Program-made: the position numbers and the translations under genes | NCBI RefSeq assembly: GCF_001553605.1 | Contig: NZ_CP014229.1 | Location: 62,001-126,000 of the forward strand | Length of the DNA stretch: 64,000 nucleotides | Direction: 5' to 3' | Source: Desulfovibrio fairfieldensis | GTDB lineage: Bacteria > Desulfobacterota > Desulfovibrionia > Desulfovibrionales > Desulfovibrionaceae | Part shown: piece after piece, positions 34,858-44,900 of the stretch | How positions within the stretch are numbered: the stretch's first letter is position 1 | Layout of the letters: every line of letters starts with the position of its first letter | The notes under the pieces: model-generated | Told to the model about the DNA's origin: nothing | The model's database searches: none | The model's input: the letters and a program-made list of their open reading frames with translations, nothing else

Positions 34858-37800
34858 TGGCGCGGATAAAGGAAGGGCGGCCGGCGAGCCCCACGCCGCA
34901 ATCTTCGGCCGCCGTGCAGGACGGGCACAGCGGACGCCCCAGGCATCCCAAAAGGTGGACGCGCTGGCTGCGCCGCGCGTTGGCCGTTCTGCTGGTGCTG
35001 CTGTTGGCGGCGCTGGGGGGGTGGCCTGGGCGCTGCGCAGTGAAAGCGGCCAGGCCTGGCTGACAGAAACCGTCAATGCCGCTCTGGAAAGCTCCCTGCG
35101 GGAAAGCGGCCTGCATGTGCGCCTGACCCACCTCTCCGGCCCGCTGCCCTTTGCCTGCTCCTTCGGCCTGGAAGCCGCCGACGCCCAGGGCGTCTGGCTT
35201 ACGGCTCCGGAAAACAGCTTTGCCTGGGACTGGCATGCCCTGCCCGGCACTATGCGTATTGCGTCCATCCGCAGCGCCAATCCGGCATTGCGTCGTCTGC
35301 CCGATCTGCCGCCCGCCCCGGAGCCGCCCGCCCCAGGGCAGCCCCTGACCGTGGAGGGCCTGCGCGTGATGCTCGGCGACGCGGCGCGCGTTTTGAATGA
35401 TCTGCCCGGTTGGCTGCCCGCAGTGCGTCTGGACGCGCTGAGCGTGGAAAACGCCCTGCTGCCGTCGGAATTGCTGGGCGGCGCGGCGATGCCGCCAACG
35501 CCGGCCCCGGCAAAAGCACAGACGCCGGAGCGGAAAACTGCTGACGCGCCTGCTCCGGCTCCCGCAGCGCAAGCCTTGAGGGCCGATCTGGACGCCGGGC
35601 TCACGGCCGGAAAAGAGGGCGCGAAGCTGCACGTCCGGGCGCGCCTGAGCGGCGCGGAGGATGCGCCTGTTGCCGTGTCCGTGCTCAGTTGCATGGCGGC
35701 GGAAGTCAGCCTGGAAGCCCAGGCCGGACCATCGGCCAGGGCGAATAAGGGGACGGACAAAGGGCCGGGCAACGCAGCGGAACCGGGGCCGGGCCTGGCC
35801 GTGGACAGCCGCCTGGAAGCGGTCTTGCGGCAGCCTGTGCTCCATGTGGACGCTCTGCCGTCGGACCTGTTGGGTTCCGAAGCCCGCTTGAACCTGGCCC
35901 TTGCAGGCGGGACGACCGCAAGGGAATCCGGCCCGGCGTCCTCGGCGCGGCTGGCCTTGGCCGACCTGAATCTGACGGCGGGCCGTGTGACGGCCACAGG
36001 GCAGGGGCAGTGGCACAGCGGCCGGGAAGACTGGCCGGACGGCCCTCTGGACCTGAGTCTGAACGTCAATCTGCAAAGTCCGGCGACGGACACGGCCGCC
36101 GTTCCGGCAAAAACCGCAGATGGCACGGAAGAGGCCGGGGATGTGCTGGCCATGCTGCGCGCGCCGCTCTCCCTCACGCTGACCGCCAAGGGCGCGTTGC
36201 GGCGGCCGGACGTGGACCTGCGTCTGGCCTGCGCGAATATTCAGAGCAACGGCCATGCCCTCAAGGATACGACGCTGGCGCTCACGGGCGCGCCCCTGGC
36301 CTGGGGCGACGCGTTCGGCCTGGACGGCGCCCGTGGGGAGGCCCGGCTGGTGCTGGACCTGCGCGCCGAGCTGGATCAGCGTCCTCTCAGCCTCACGACG
36401 GAACTTTTTTACGGGCCGGACCTGAGGAGCGGCCCGGAAAACGCGACGGGCGTCGCGCCGGAGGCGGCTGTGGCCGGTCTGCGCAAGCTGCGCCTGGGGG
36501 CGGCGGGCCTGGAAGGCACGGGCGACGTGACCGCCGTGCTCACGCCGGGCAAAGCGCCCGTTCTGGACGGCGCGATCCGGCTGCGCGTGGCTGACTGGCA
36601 GGCTCTGTCCGCCTTTGTGCCGGGGCAGCGTCTGGACGGCGAAGCCGGGCTGGATCTGGAATTACGCGTGGAAGCGCCGCAAAACGGTTCCGGGCCCGGC
36701 GCGCAGCAGGTCCTGCTGCGCTGGAAGATTCCCCGTTTCAATCTCAGCTCCGCGCAAGGCGGGGATGCGGCGCTGCATGTGCGCGGCCTGGACGGCGAGG
36801 CCCGGCTCACGGATCTTTTCGGCCGGGCGGCGCTGGCGGCGCGTCTGGATCTGGAAGGGGTGAGCCGGGGCGATCTGCGCTTGAGCGCGCGGGCGCGGGC
36901 CTCGGGGCCCTTGCAGGGGCCCCTGGACCTCAATCTGGAAAGCTCGGGCGGCGTGACAAGTCGGCTCAACATCCAGTGGCGGCCCGGCCTGGTGGCATTG
37001 CAAACCTTGGAAGTGCGCCTGAACGCGGCGCTGGCCGCGGGCAACAGCGGCAAGGGAAGCAAAGGGCGGGCTCTGGGCCTGCGCGCCACGCGCGGCGCGG
37101 AGATCCGCTACGGCGACCCTGGGCTGGCGGTTTCCGGCCTGGATCTGGCCCTGTCGCCCTCGGGCCGCTTGCAGGTCCAGGGCGCGCTGGCGCCGGAGAA
37201 ACTTGATTTGCGGGTCGTTCTGGACGGCCTGGCCCTGGAACCCTGGCGCGCGCTGGTGCCCGCTCTGCCTCTGGGCACGGCCGAGGCCCGCGTGCGGCTC
37301 AGCGGCAGCCCGGCCCGGCCCGGCGGGGATTTCCGGCTGGGCGTGCGCCGTCTGCGCGTGCCGGGCAGTCCCGTGGCCCCGCTGGATCTGGCCCTGGTGG
37401 GCGGCATTGAGCGCGGCGCCTCGGGCAGTGCGCTGGCCGCGCGGCTGGAGCTGGACCCCCAGGCCGTCAAGGCCCTGGGCGGCAGCGAGGCCCGCCTCAA
37501 CCTGCGCCTGCCGTTGCTTTTCGGCCCGGACGGCCTGCCCAAACCCGCTCCCCGGGGGCAGTTGGCCGGGCAGGTGCGCTGGGAGGGGGCCGTGGGTCCC
37601 GTCTGGAGCTTGTTGCCCCTGGCGGACCGCCGTCTCAACGGCCGGATATCCCTGAATCTCGATCTGGGGGGCACGTTGGCCGCGCCGCGCGTGACCGGCG
37701 GCCTGCGCGTGGACAAGGCTCGTTATGAGGACCTGGTGCTGGGCGTGCTGCTCACGGACATCAATCTGCGCCTAGACCTGAACGGGAAAGAGGCCGGAAA

Positions 37801-38914
37801 AAAGAATGCGGCAGGCGGCACAGGCCCGCTGGCCGGAAGCATGCATCTGGAACTCAGCGCGGCCGACGGCCTGGGCGGCAGCCTGCGCCTGACGGGCGGC
37901 GGCGGGCTGGACGGCCGCAATCTGGATCTGCGGGCCGTGCTGGACCATTTGCGTCCTCTGCGCCGCCGGGATCTGCGCATCAATCTTTCCGGCCAGGCCC
38001 AGGTTACGGGCAGCGCCACGGCTCCGGACGTGCGCGGTGAAATCGTCATCAACCAGGGCGCGTTGCTGCTCAACAACCTGGCCGTGGGCGGCAGCATCAC
38101 CACCTTGCCCATTCAGGAAGCCGCTACCGTGACGGACGCCGCCCCGGCGGCACCCGCAGCGGCCGCCGAAGGACAGGGCTCCCTGAATCTGCGCATCCGC
38201 GCTCCGGGCCGCTTCATCGTTGAGGGGCATGGCCTGACCAGCGAGTGGCAGGCCAATCTGCTGGTCAGCGGCAGCCCGGCCGCGCCCATGATTACTGGCG
38301 AACTGCGCGCCGTGAAGGGCAATTTCGATTTCCTGACCAAGAATTTCGCGCTCACGCGCGGGGTCATCACCTTTGGCGGCGGTTCCCTGAGCAATCCCCT
38401 GCTGGATATTGTGATGACCAATGAAACGCCGGACCTCACGGCTCACATCACCATCAGCGGCACGGTGAGCAAGATGAAGCTCAGCCTGAGCAGCGAGCCC
38501 AGCCTGCCCAAGGATGAAATCCTCTCCCGGATTCTCTTTGGCCGCAGCGCCAATGAGTTGAGCCGCCTGGAGGCCCTGCAGCTGGCAGGGGCCGTGGCCC
38601 AGCTGGCCGGTTTCGGCTCGGGCGGGGGTGGCATGCTCGACTTCACGCGCAAGGCCCTGGGCGTGGACGTGCTGCGCCTCGGCACCTCGTCCACCGGGGC
38701 CGCCGGAGAACCCGGTGACCAGACCGCGGGGGGCACCACCCTGGAAATGGGCAAGTACATCGGCGACCTGATCTACGTAGGCGTGGAGCAGGGCATGAAG
38801 CCGGACAGCACGGCCTTTATCATCCAGCTGGAACTGACCCCGCGCATCAATCTGGAACTCCGCACCGAACAGCAGGATACCTGGGGCGGCGTGCGCTGGA
38901 AGTACAATTACTGA
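34857..38914 (+). CDS. tamB: TamB, translocation and assembly module (apparent frameshift)
   Basis: Very long periplasmic protein that bridges the inner membrane to TamA and is linked to lipid or outer-membrane-protein transport. An ATG at 34857 overlaps the tamA stop and opens a frame with a basic start and the membrane anchor WLRRALAVLLVLLLAALGG. That frame then stops, while the family sequence VAWALRSESGQAWL continues in the next frame from a run of seven G at 35015-35021; one extra G would join them. The C-terminal TamB (DUF490) domain is present (about residues 980-1350), ending WKYNY. The break may be a sequencing error, a real mutation or phase variation. Confidence 0.85.
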
Positions 38915-38955
38915 TCCGTCCGTCGCCGCCTGTGCCGTATAATGGAAGGGCCGCC

Positions 38956-39441
38956 ATGTCCGTACCGCCTCATTCCGCTTCCGCCGCTTCCGGCAACCCG
39001 TCCTGGCCCGTCCGCCGGGCAATGGCCGATGATTTCCCGGTCCTGGCTGAACTGTGGCGGCGCAGCGTGGAAGCCACGCATGACTTTCTGCTGCCCGGTG
39101 ATCTGGAGCGGATTTACGCGGAAGTGGCGGACGTCTATCTGCCGGGTGTGGATGAAGTCTGGCTGGCGGAAGAAGAAGGCTGCCCAGTGGGCTTTCTGGG
39201 CTGTGACGGAGCGCATGTGGAAATGCTTTTTGTGGAACCGGAATATTTCGGACGCGGCGTGGGCAAGGCCCTGCTGCGGCACGCCCGGGACCTGCACGGC
39301 GCGCTCAGCCTGGAAGTCAACGAGCAGAATGCGCGGGCTCTGGCCTTTTATCAGCGCCAAGGCTTTGCGGTGACAGGGCGGTCAGCCCTGGACAACGCGG
39401 GACGGCCCTATCCTCTGCTGTATCTGGCTTGGCGGGGATGA
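38956..39441 (+). CDS. GNAT-family N-acetyltransferase
   Basis: Soluble acyltransferase of 161 residues with the GNAT acetyl-CoA loop (VEPEYFGRGVGKALLRHA) and the following NARALAFYQRQGF strand, similar to YjaB-type small-molecule acetyltransferases. The ATG at 38956 follows GGAAGGG. It lies 41 bp after tamB. The substrate is unknown. Confidence 0.85.
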   Translation: MSVPPHSASAASGNPSWPVRRAMADDFPVLAELWRRSVEATHDFLLPGDLERIYAEVADVYLPGVDEVWLAEEEGCPVGFLGCDGAHVEMLFVEPEYFGRGVGKALLRHARDLHGALSLEVNEQNARALAFYQRQGFAVTGRSALDNAGRPYPLLYLAWRG

Positions 39442-39470
39442 ACCGGCCGACGCATTTTCAGGATTAGTAA

Positions 39471-39508
39471 AACATCCCGGATTCGCCATCTGAACGAATC
39501 CGGGATGT
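39471..39508. terminator. Bidirectional terminator between the GNAT gene and tRNA-Leu
   Basis: AACATCCCGGATTCG pairs perfectly with CGAATCCGGGATGTT across an eight-base loop, followed by TTT on each side. It serves the minus-strand tRNA and probably the plus-strand GNAT gene. Confidence 0.85.
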
Positions 39509-39520
39509 TTGTTGATTTCC

Positions 39521-39606
39521 TGGTACCCGGAGCCGGGCTTGAACCGGCACAGCCAAAGGCCGAGGGATTTTAAGTCCCTTGTGTCTACCAATTCCACCAT
39601 CCGGGC
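39521..39606 (-). tRNA. tRNA-Leu (anticodon TAA)
   Basis: 86-base class II tRNA on the minus strand. The acceptor begins GCCCGGA and ends with encoded CCA. The D arm is GTGGAATTGGTAGACAC, the anticodon loop CTTAAAA (anticodon TAA), the variable arm CTCGGCCTTTGGCTGTG, and the T arm contains GGTTCAAGCCC. It reads UUA and, by wobble, UUG leucine codons. Confidence 0.97.
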
Positions 39607-39649
39607 ATAGTGCGTCACATCAGGCCGCTGCCGCACGGGCGCGCCGCCG

Positions 39650-40069
39650 TCACTCTTCTCCTTCCGTTGCCGCCGGGGCGGGCGGCACGCGCCAGATTTT
39701 CAGCCCCTGGGGGGGATCCTCGGGCACGGGACGCTCCTCTTCCTGCCACTGACCGGCCTGAATCCAGTAGACATGCAGGGCGGCCAGGCTTTTGTCCAGG
39801 CAGAGCAGCCGCCCCGTGACGCCGCGCGGCAGCAGGGCCGCCGCTTCCTGGGCGATTTTGCGGTAGACGTAGAGCTTGTGCGCTTCAAAGGCGCACTGGC
39901 ACATCAGCGCGTCGCCCAGCGGCGTGAAATCCAGGTGTGTCGCTCCGGCCCGCAGCAGCAGAGCTTCCAGGTCGGCGATCAGCGTGCTTTCCACATCCAG
40001 CAGTTCTTCGTAGGTCAGGCTTTCGTCGTAGCTGAACTGCCCGAAAACCTCACTGCGATTTTTGTCCAT
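39650..40069 (-). CDS. Conserved hypothetical soluble protein
   Basis: Acidic protein of 139 residues without signal peptide or membrane helix. It starts MDKNRSEVFGQFSYDESLTYEE and continues with helical and strand-rich segments including DFTPLGDALMCQCAFEAHKLYVYRK. I recognise no domain. It is monocistronic, divergent from pgpA and just upstream of tRNA-Leu on the same strand. A longer frame starts at 40102, but the later ATG is preferred from sequence character. Confidence 0.6.
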   Translation of the reverse strand: MDKNRSEVFGQFSYDESLTYEELLDVESTLIADLEALLLRAGATHLDFTPLGDALMCQCAFEAHKLYVYRKIAQEAAALLPRGVTGRLLCLDKSLAALHVYWIQAGQWQEEERPVPEDPPQGLKIWRVPPAPAATEGEE

Positions 40070-40208
40070 GGCGGCCTCAATCTGCCGGTTTTTATATGTC
40101 AAAGCCTGGCATTAGGCAACACGCGGCTGGTCTTGGGAGTGAAAAGCCGCTATACACGAAATATACACGGAACAGGCCGCCGCGCGGCAATTCCGAACAG
40201 GAGGAACT

Positions 40209-40679
40209 ATGCGTTTCCGGGATACCTGCGTACTGGCGTTCTGTCGCCTGGGCGTGGCCGGGCTGGCTCCCAAGGCTCCGGGCACCTGGGGCACGGCCCT
40301 GGCCTGCCTGCTGGCGCCCTTTGTCTTTCTGCCGCTCGGCATGGGCTGGCGCGTGCTGGCGCTGCTGCTGCTCTTTGTGCTGGGCGCGCTGGCCGCCACG
40401 CGCGCGGAAAAGCTGCTGGGCCGCAAAGACCCCGGCGAAGTGGTCATTGACGAACTGGTGGGCGTCTGGCTGGTGCTGCTGCCGTTTGCCGCACCGGGGG
40501 TCTGGCTGGTGGTCGCGGCCTTTGTGTTCTTCCGCATTTTCGACATCGCCAAGCCCTGGCCGGTGCGCGCCTCGGAAAACTGGCTGCCCGACGGTTTCGG
40601 GGTCATGCTGGACGACGTGCTGGCCGGGCTCTGGGCCCTGCTGTGCGTGGGTGTGTTGCACTGGGTCGGGCTGGTTTAG
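40209..40679 (+). CDS. pgpA: Phosphatidylglycerophosphatase A
   Basis: Inner-membrane phosphatase of 156 residues that dephosphorylates phosphatidylglycerophosphate to make phosphatidylglycerol. Family motifs are APGTWGT, DPGEVVIDELVG, FRIFDIAKPWP and GFGVMLDDVLAG, with four hydrophobic helices. AGGAGG lies upstream of the ATG. Its TAG stop contains the TA and first G of the MITE that follows. Confidence 0.92.
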   Translation: MRFRDTCVLAFCRLGVAGLAPKAPGTWGTALACLLAPFVFLPLGMGWRVLALLLLFVLGALAATRAEKLLGRKDPGEVVIDELVGVWLVLLPFAAPGVWLVVAAFVFFRIFDIAKPWPVRASENWLPDGFGVMLDDVLAGLWALLCVGVLHWVGLV

Positions 40680-40987
40680 GGCCTTTGACACTATGCCTTT
40701 TTGCCGCTCACTATGCGCGGCAGCCGTTGTCCGAAGGACTTACGGATGGCGACAGCAATTGCATGGAACAGGCTGTGTCATTACGCATGCTGTCTTCATC
40801 CGTAGTTGGGCGTTGCTGTCTTTATCCGTACGGCTCACAAGTTCGCCTACGGCTGAAGCTCCTGCGTCGCAACGGCTGAAGCCAGATTTAGCCTGCTTTT
40901 TGGGTCGAGTACCAAAAGAGTACACTCCCTCAAAGCAGGCTTATCTTCCTTGCGGGCGAACAAAAATTCTATAGCGTCAACAGGCCC
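40679..40987. mobile_element. 309-bp MITE, long copy (GGGCCT...TTGAC ends)
   Basis: The left end GGGCCTTTGACACTATGCC and the reverse complement of the right end, GGGCCTGTTGACGCTAT, match those of the 14062-14206 element. The segment CCTGCTTTTTGGGTCGAGTACC with AGAGTACACTCCCTCAAAGC matches its interior. It carries an extra 165-bp module (near 40715-40890) that includes the block shared with 16664-16738. The left border is the TA of the pgpA stop, and the right flank reads CA rather than TA. Confidence 0.75.
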
Positions 40988-41109
40988 CAGCCGGGACTTT
41001 TCCGAAGACGCGCGGCATGACGCCGGAGCGCCGCGCAAAGCGGGCGCACCGACGGATTCCGGCGGAATATGCAGGGAAAAGCGGAAAAAAGAAATCGCCG
41101 TGCCCGGCG
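40988..41109. other. Intergenic region before infA stop
   Basis: No gene. This is the region past the convergent ends of the pgpA element and infA. I see no clear terminator hairpin for infA here. Confidence 0.35.
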
Positions 41110-41328
41110 CTACTTCATGCGATAGGTGATGCGGCCGCGCGTGAGATCATAGGGGGAGAGTTCCACCTTGACGCGGTCGCCGGGCAGAATGCGGATATAG
41201 AATTTGCGCATTTTACCGGAAATATGGGCCAGCACTTCGTGGCCGTTTTCCAGCTCCACGCGGAACATGGCGTTGGGCAGGGCTTCCTGCACCACGCCGT
41301 CAACTTCAATGGAACCTTCCTTAGCCAT
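41110..41328 (-). CDS. infA: Translation initiation factor IF-1
   Basis: Essential 72-residue S1/OB-fold factor that binds the 30S A site during initiation. The sequence [26 protein letters not shown] and later [21 protein letters not shown] is typical, written here in parts. GGAGG precedes the ATG. The gene stands alone on the minus strand. The extra 67 codons of open frame upstream have no family support. Confidence 0.97.
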   Translation of the reverse strand: MAKEGSIEVDGVVQEALPNAMFRVELENGHEVLAHISGKMRKFYIRILPGDRVKVELSPYDLTRGRITYRMK

Positions 41329-41590
41329 GGGGCCTCCGTAAAAAACGTATTTGGCAATGTGCGCGTGAACGTGTTGCGTGACGGCAAAGCGGCGCTGCCG
41401 CCCTCGCGGTGGGGATTTTTTTGAAATCCCACGACGGCCCGGCTTCCCGAAATTAAGCCGCTCTGAACGGCGGACAGCTTCACAAAAAAGCCCGCACCTG
41501 TCAACCGGAGCGGCGCACGGCATCCGCAAGCCCGGCGTATCGCGCGGCGGGCCTGGCCCCGTGGCGCTTCCGGACGCGTTCAGAGCTTGT

Positions 41591-42385
41591 TCAGGTCCGC
41601 GCGGAACCGTGCGGGCTGTCGTCCTTGCGGAAGAGCAGCCACAAGCCCACCAGAATCAACGGCAGGCAGAGCGCCTGCCCCATGGTCAGCCAGCCGAAGG
41701 CCAGGTAGCCCAGCTGGGCGTCGGGCACGCGCACGAATTCCACCATAAAACGGGACAGGCCGTAACCCACGGCAAACAGCCCGGACACCGCGCCGGGCTT
41801 GCGCGGTTTGCCGGAGTATACCCAGACCACGATGAACAGCAGCAGGCCTTCCAGCAGGGCTTCATAGAGCTGGGAAGGATGGCGCGCATACGGGCCGCCG
41901 CCGGGAAAGACCATCGCCCAGGGCGCGTCGCTGACTTTGCCCCAGAGCTCGCCGTTGATGAAGTTGCCCAGGCGTCCGAAAAAGAGGCCCTGCGGCACCA
42001 ATGGGGCCACAAAGTCCGAGACTTCCAGGAAGGACTTTTTGCGGCTGCGCGCGAAGTACCAGAAGGCCCCGAGCACACCCAGCAGCCCGCCGTGGAAGGA
42101 CATGCCGCCGTTCCATATACGCAGGATTTCCACGGGATCATGGATGTAGACCGGCAGATCGTAAAAGAGCACATAGCCCAGGCGGCCGCCCAGAATGATG
42201 CCCAGCATGACGCAGGTCAGCAGGTCGTCCACATCGGCGGGACGCCAGCCCGAACCGGGGCGCGACGCCCGCCAGCGGCCCAGGCCCCAGCCCACGGCAA
42301 AACCGATGAGGTACATGAGGCCGTACCAGCGCAACTGGAGACTGCCGATGGAAATGGCTACGGGATCAATATGCGGCATGGTCAT
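41591..42385 (-). CDS. lgt: Prolipoprotein diacylglyceryl transferase
   Basis: Inner-membrane enzyme of 264 residues that adds diacylglycerol to the lipobox cysteine of prolipoproteins. It has seven predicted helices, the [15 protein letters not shown] signature and [12 protein letters not shown]. Its ATG at 42385 overlaps the moaC stop by four bases (ATGA), so the two are coupled. MPHIDP, two codons later, is an alternative start. Confidence 0.95.
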   Translation of the reverse strand: MTMPHIDPVAISIGSLQLRWYGLMYLIGFAVGWGLGRWRASRPGSGWRPADVDDLLTCVMLGIILGGRLGYVLFYDLPVYIHDPVEILRIWNGGMSFHGGLLGVLGAFWYFARSRKKSFLEVSDFVAPLVPQGLFFGRLGNFINGELWGKVSDAPWAMVFPGGGPYARHPSQLYEALLEGLLLFIVVWVYSGKPRKPGAVSGLFAVGYGLSRFMVEFVRVPDAQLGYLAFGWLTMGQALCLPLILVGLWLLFRKDDSPHGSART

Positions 42386-42873
42386 GCGGGCAATTCCGGA
42401 GCGTTGAATTCGCCGCTTTTGCCGCCGCTCTTGTGCAGCAGGCGCACCCGGCTGATGACGATGTCGCGCTGCACGGCCTTGCACATGTCGTAAATAACGG
42501 CCGCGGCGCTCTGGGCCGCCACAATGGCTTCCATTTCCACGCCGGTGCTGCCCACGGTGCGGGCCTCGGCCTCAATACGCACCTGGGGCGGCATGTCGCG
42601 CACTTCAAAACGGACGTCCGCGAAGGTCAGATTCAGGCTGTGGCAGAGCGGAATCAGCTGGCTGGTGCGTTTGGCCGCCATAATGCCGCCGATTTTGGCG
42701 CAGGCCAGCACGTCGCCCTTGGGCAGGGCGGATTTTTTCAGCAGTTCCAAGGTGGCCGGGGCCAGCTCCACCACGGCCTCGGCAATGGCCACACGCTTGC
42801 TGGGGGCCTTGTCGCCCACATCCACCATGGTTACGTTGCCCTGGGCGTCCAGATGTGAAAATGTATGTTCCAT
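42382..42873 (-). CDS. moaC: Cyclic pyranopterin monophosphate synthase MoaC
   Basis: Converts the MoaA product to cyclic pyranopterin monophosphate in molybdenum cofactor synthesis. It has 163 residues, with [27 protein letters not shown] and [10 protein letters not shown], all typical. The ATG giving [12 protein letters not shown] is the family start. It is coupled to lgt by an ATGA overlap. An extended upstream frame runs into the repeat at 42980 and is not used. Confidence 0.94.
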   Translation of the reverse strand: MEHTFSHLDAQGNVTMVDVGDKAPSKRVAIAEAVVELAPATLELLKKSALPKGDVLACAKIGGIMAAKRTSQLIPLCHSLNLTFADVRFEVRDMPPQVRIEAEARTVGSTGVEMEAIVAAQSAAAVIYDMCKAVQRDIVISRVRLLHKSGGKSGEFNAPELPA

Positions 42874-42979
42874 ACTGCGAATCCTTATCGAGAACCTATG
42901 CTTTTGTTGCAATCGACCATGCGCTGATATACGCCACATACTGCAAGTAGGGGCGCGGCGCAAGCCGCCGAGCAGTCCG

Positions 42980-43242
42980 CAGGGGCATTCTGTTCTTCGC
43001 ATATAGACAAAATTATTCTGTATTTATAATAAGTTACATCTTAAAGGCAATTGTTCTAGGGCTTGTCATACGGATGAGGCATTCCGAGTCCTGCGGGCAC
43101 GGAGGGTTTACGCCCCCCCCCGGCGTTTGAGCCACCTTACGGATGAAGACAGCAACGATAGGCGGCCCAAACGGGAACGAAGCGAGAACCCTAATGCCCG
43201 GAGGGCAGAATAAAACAACGGACGGAGAACAGAATGACCCTG
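42980..43242. repeat. 263-bp intergenic element, copy 2 (CAGGGTCATTC ends)
   Basis: Ends CAGGGGCATTCT and AGAATGACCCTG are inverted with one mismatch. The interior matches the element at 2372-2578 over the ends and several internal blocks, with an extra segment (43130-43165, TTACGGATGAAGACAGCAACG) that also resembles the 16560 and 40738 modules. It lies between the start of moaC and the stop of the YdjM-like gene. Confidence 0.75.
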
Positions 43243-43257
43243 GGCAGTCCAGGCTCC

Positions 43258-44382
43258 TCAGCGCAGGCCCACCAGCCATTCCGCCAGTGACGGCGGCCGG
43301 GGAACGCGCGGCAGCTGCCAATGCGAGTCGCGCCGACTGTCGGAAAAGCGCAGACGTTGGCGCAGCAGGAGCATATCCGCAGTTTTTGCGCCGGATTGCG
43401 CCTGGGCCGGGGCGACTTCAACCATCAACTGGAAGGGAATATCCGCGTGGGGGCGCAGGGCCATGATTTTGCGGACAAAGGCCAGACCGCTGCCGAAACG
43501 CAGATCGTAAAACAGGAGATTTTGCGCGTCCTGAACGCCGGAGGGCGCCTTTGGGGCATCCTCGGGGCGCAGCGGCGTCATGACCGGCAGAAGCGTGAAC
43601 TGAAAAAATGTCTCGCACGTCACGGACTGGCGCGAAAGTTCCGCTGTCAGCCTTGCGGGCGCGGCCTGATGCGTGGTTTCGGGCGCGCGCGGTCGGCCCA
43701 GGGCGTTGAGGCTCTGCTCATGCACCAGCATGCCGTCCGGCCCCTGTTCCTCAAACAATACCCGCCAGAAAAAGGGCGAAAAGGCGTCGGGCAGAATGGT
43801 CAGATGGCTGACCTGGCGGTTTTCGGCCCGCAGTCGGGCTTCCGCCTGGGCCGCGTGCCAGGCGTTGAGCCCCACGCCCGTCGCCGGATAGACGAAAACC
43901 CAGGCCAGGGCCAGGAGCATGAGGCCGCGTTTGCGCCGCCAGCGCCACACGGCCCAGAGCAGGGGCAGGGTGAGCAGCAGGTCAATGATGAAAACGCCGT
44001 TGAGCCGCACCCGCTCGTGCGAGAAGGGCAGAAAAATCATGGTGCCGTAGGTGGTCACCACATCCAGCCAGATGTGCAGCAATACCATGGCGCAGGTCAG
44101 CAGCCAGACCTTGCCGAAATTCCAGCGTCCCGGCGTGGTGGAACGCCAGAGCGGGTAACAGCAGAGAGCCAGCAGCAGGCCCAGTATGGGCATGGCGGCC
44201 AGGGAGTGGGTAATGCCCCGGTGCAGCAGCAGGAACTGCAGCGGCGTGGAGACAAAAACAAGGTCCAGGTCGGGCGAGGCCGCAGCCAGGGCGGCCAGGG
44301 GCACGGCCCAGCGGGTGAGGGGGCGGCGCGGCAGGGCCAGCATGGCCACGGCGCCGCTGGCGGCATGGGTGATGGGATCCAT
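43258..44382 (-). CDS. YdjM-like membrane-bound metal-dependent hydrolase family protein
   Basis: Membrane protein of 374 residues. The N-terminal half matches the YdjM/YbcI (DUF457) family: MDPITHAASGA, SPDLDLVF, HRGITHSL with conserved Asp and His that may bind metal, then four to five helices. The C-terminal half (about 175-374) is a soluble domain of unknown type. Its function in bacteria is not established. It is eight bases downstream of a small lipoprotein gene, so they may be cotranscribed. Confidence 0.75.
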   Translation of the reverse strand: MDPITHAASGAVAMLALPRRPLTRWAVPLAALAAASPDLDLVFVSTPLQFLLLHRGITHSLAAMPILGLLLALCCYPLWRSTTPGRWNFGKVWLLTCAMVLLHIWLDVVTTYGTMIFLPFSHERVRLNGVFIIDLLLTLPLLWAVWRWRRKRGLMLLALAWVFVYPATGVGLNAWHAAQAEARLRAENRQVSHLTILPDAFSPFFWRVLFEEQGPDGMLVHEQSLNALGRPRAPETTHQAAPARLTAELSRQSVTCETFFQFTLLPVMTPLRPEDAPKAPSGVQDAQNLLFYDLRFGSGLAFVRKIMALRPHADIPFQLMVEVAPAQAQSGAKTADMLLLRQRLRFSDSRRDSHWQLPRVPRPPSLAEWLVGLR

Positions 44383-44389
44383 AAGCCCT

Positions 44390-44749
44390 TTATTGCCGGA
44401 AGGGGCTGCGCTGCTTGGGCACGGCGCGATAGGCCGGGTCCTCGGGTGAGGGCTGGGCGCCGGTCAGGCGGTTGAAGCGGCTGATCTGCCAGTCCTGCAT
44501 CCGGCTCATGACGTCCGGGCGGTTGTAATAGTAGAGCATGCGCTGGGTATTGCCGGCTCCGGTCATGGGATAGCGCAGCTGTTCCGCCGTTGACGGGGCC
44601 GGAGCGCCGCGCTCGCCGTCCGAGGAGGAGCCCGCCCCGATGTCCTTGGGGCCGCAACCCGCCAGAACCGGCAAGAGCAGGGCCGCCAGAACCAGGGGAA
44701 CGAGCTTCGCCGAAAGGGCGGCGCGGATTTTTTTTACCAGGACCTTCAT
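44390..44749 (-). CDS. Small lipoprotein, hypothetical
   Basis: Predicted lipoprotein of 119 residues. A basic N-terminus (MKVLVKKIRA), a hydrophobic core and the lipobox LAGC give a clear signal; the mature part is Ser/Gly/Pro-rich. It contains RYPMTGAGNTQRMLYYYN and ends KQRSPFRQ. No domain is recognised. An earlier in-frame ATG at 44767 (MSILRTMKV) is possible. Confidence 0.6.
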   Translation of the reverse strand: MKVLVKKIRAALSAKLVPLVLAALLLPVLAGCGPKDIGAGSSSDGERGAPAPSTAEQLRYPMTGAGNTQRMLYYYNRPDVMSRMQDWQISRFNRLTGAQPSPEDPAYRAVPKQRSPFRQ

Positions 44750-44900
44750 GGTTCTCAGTATAGACATGCGCGGCCCATCCGGCAAGTGGCGGAGAAAGGC
44801 TCGTTGCATTTGAAGTCAAGAGGGCCTATATCCCTGAAATATATGCGCCGCCGGCAGTGCGGCATTGCAGATTATCTGAATTATCCGGGTGAGGATTGCC

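Noticed and set aside
43143-43466. 107-aa plus-strand frame starting inside repeat copy 2
   Set aside because: Starts in a dispersed repeat and runs antisense into the YdjM-like gene.
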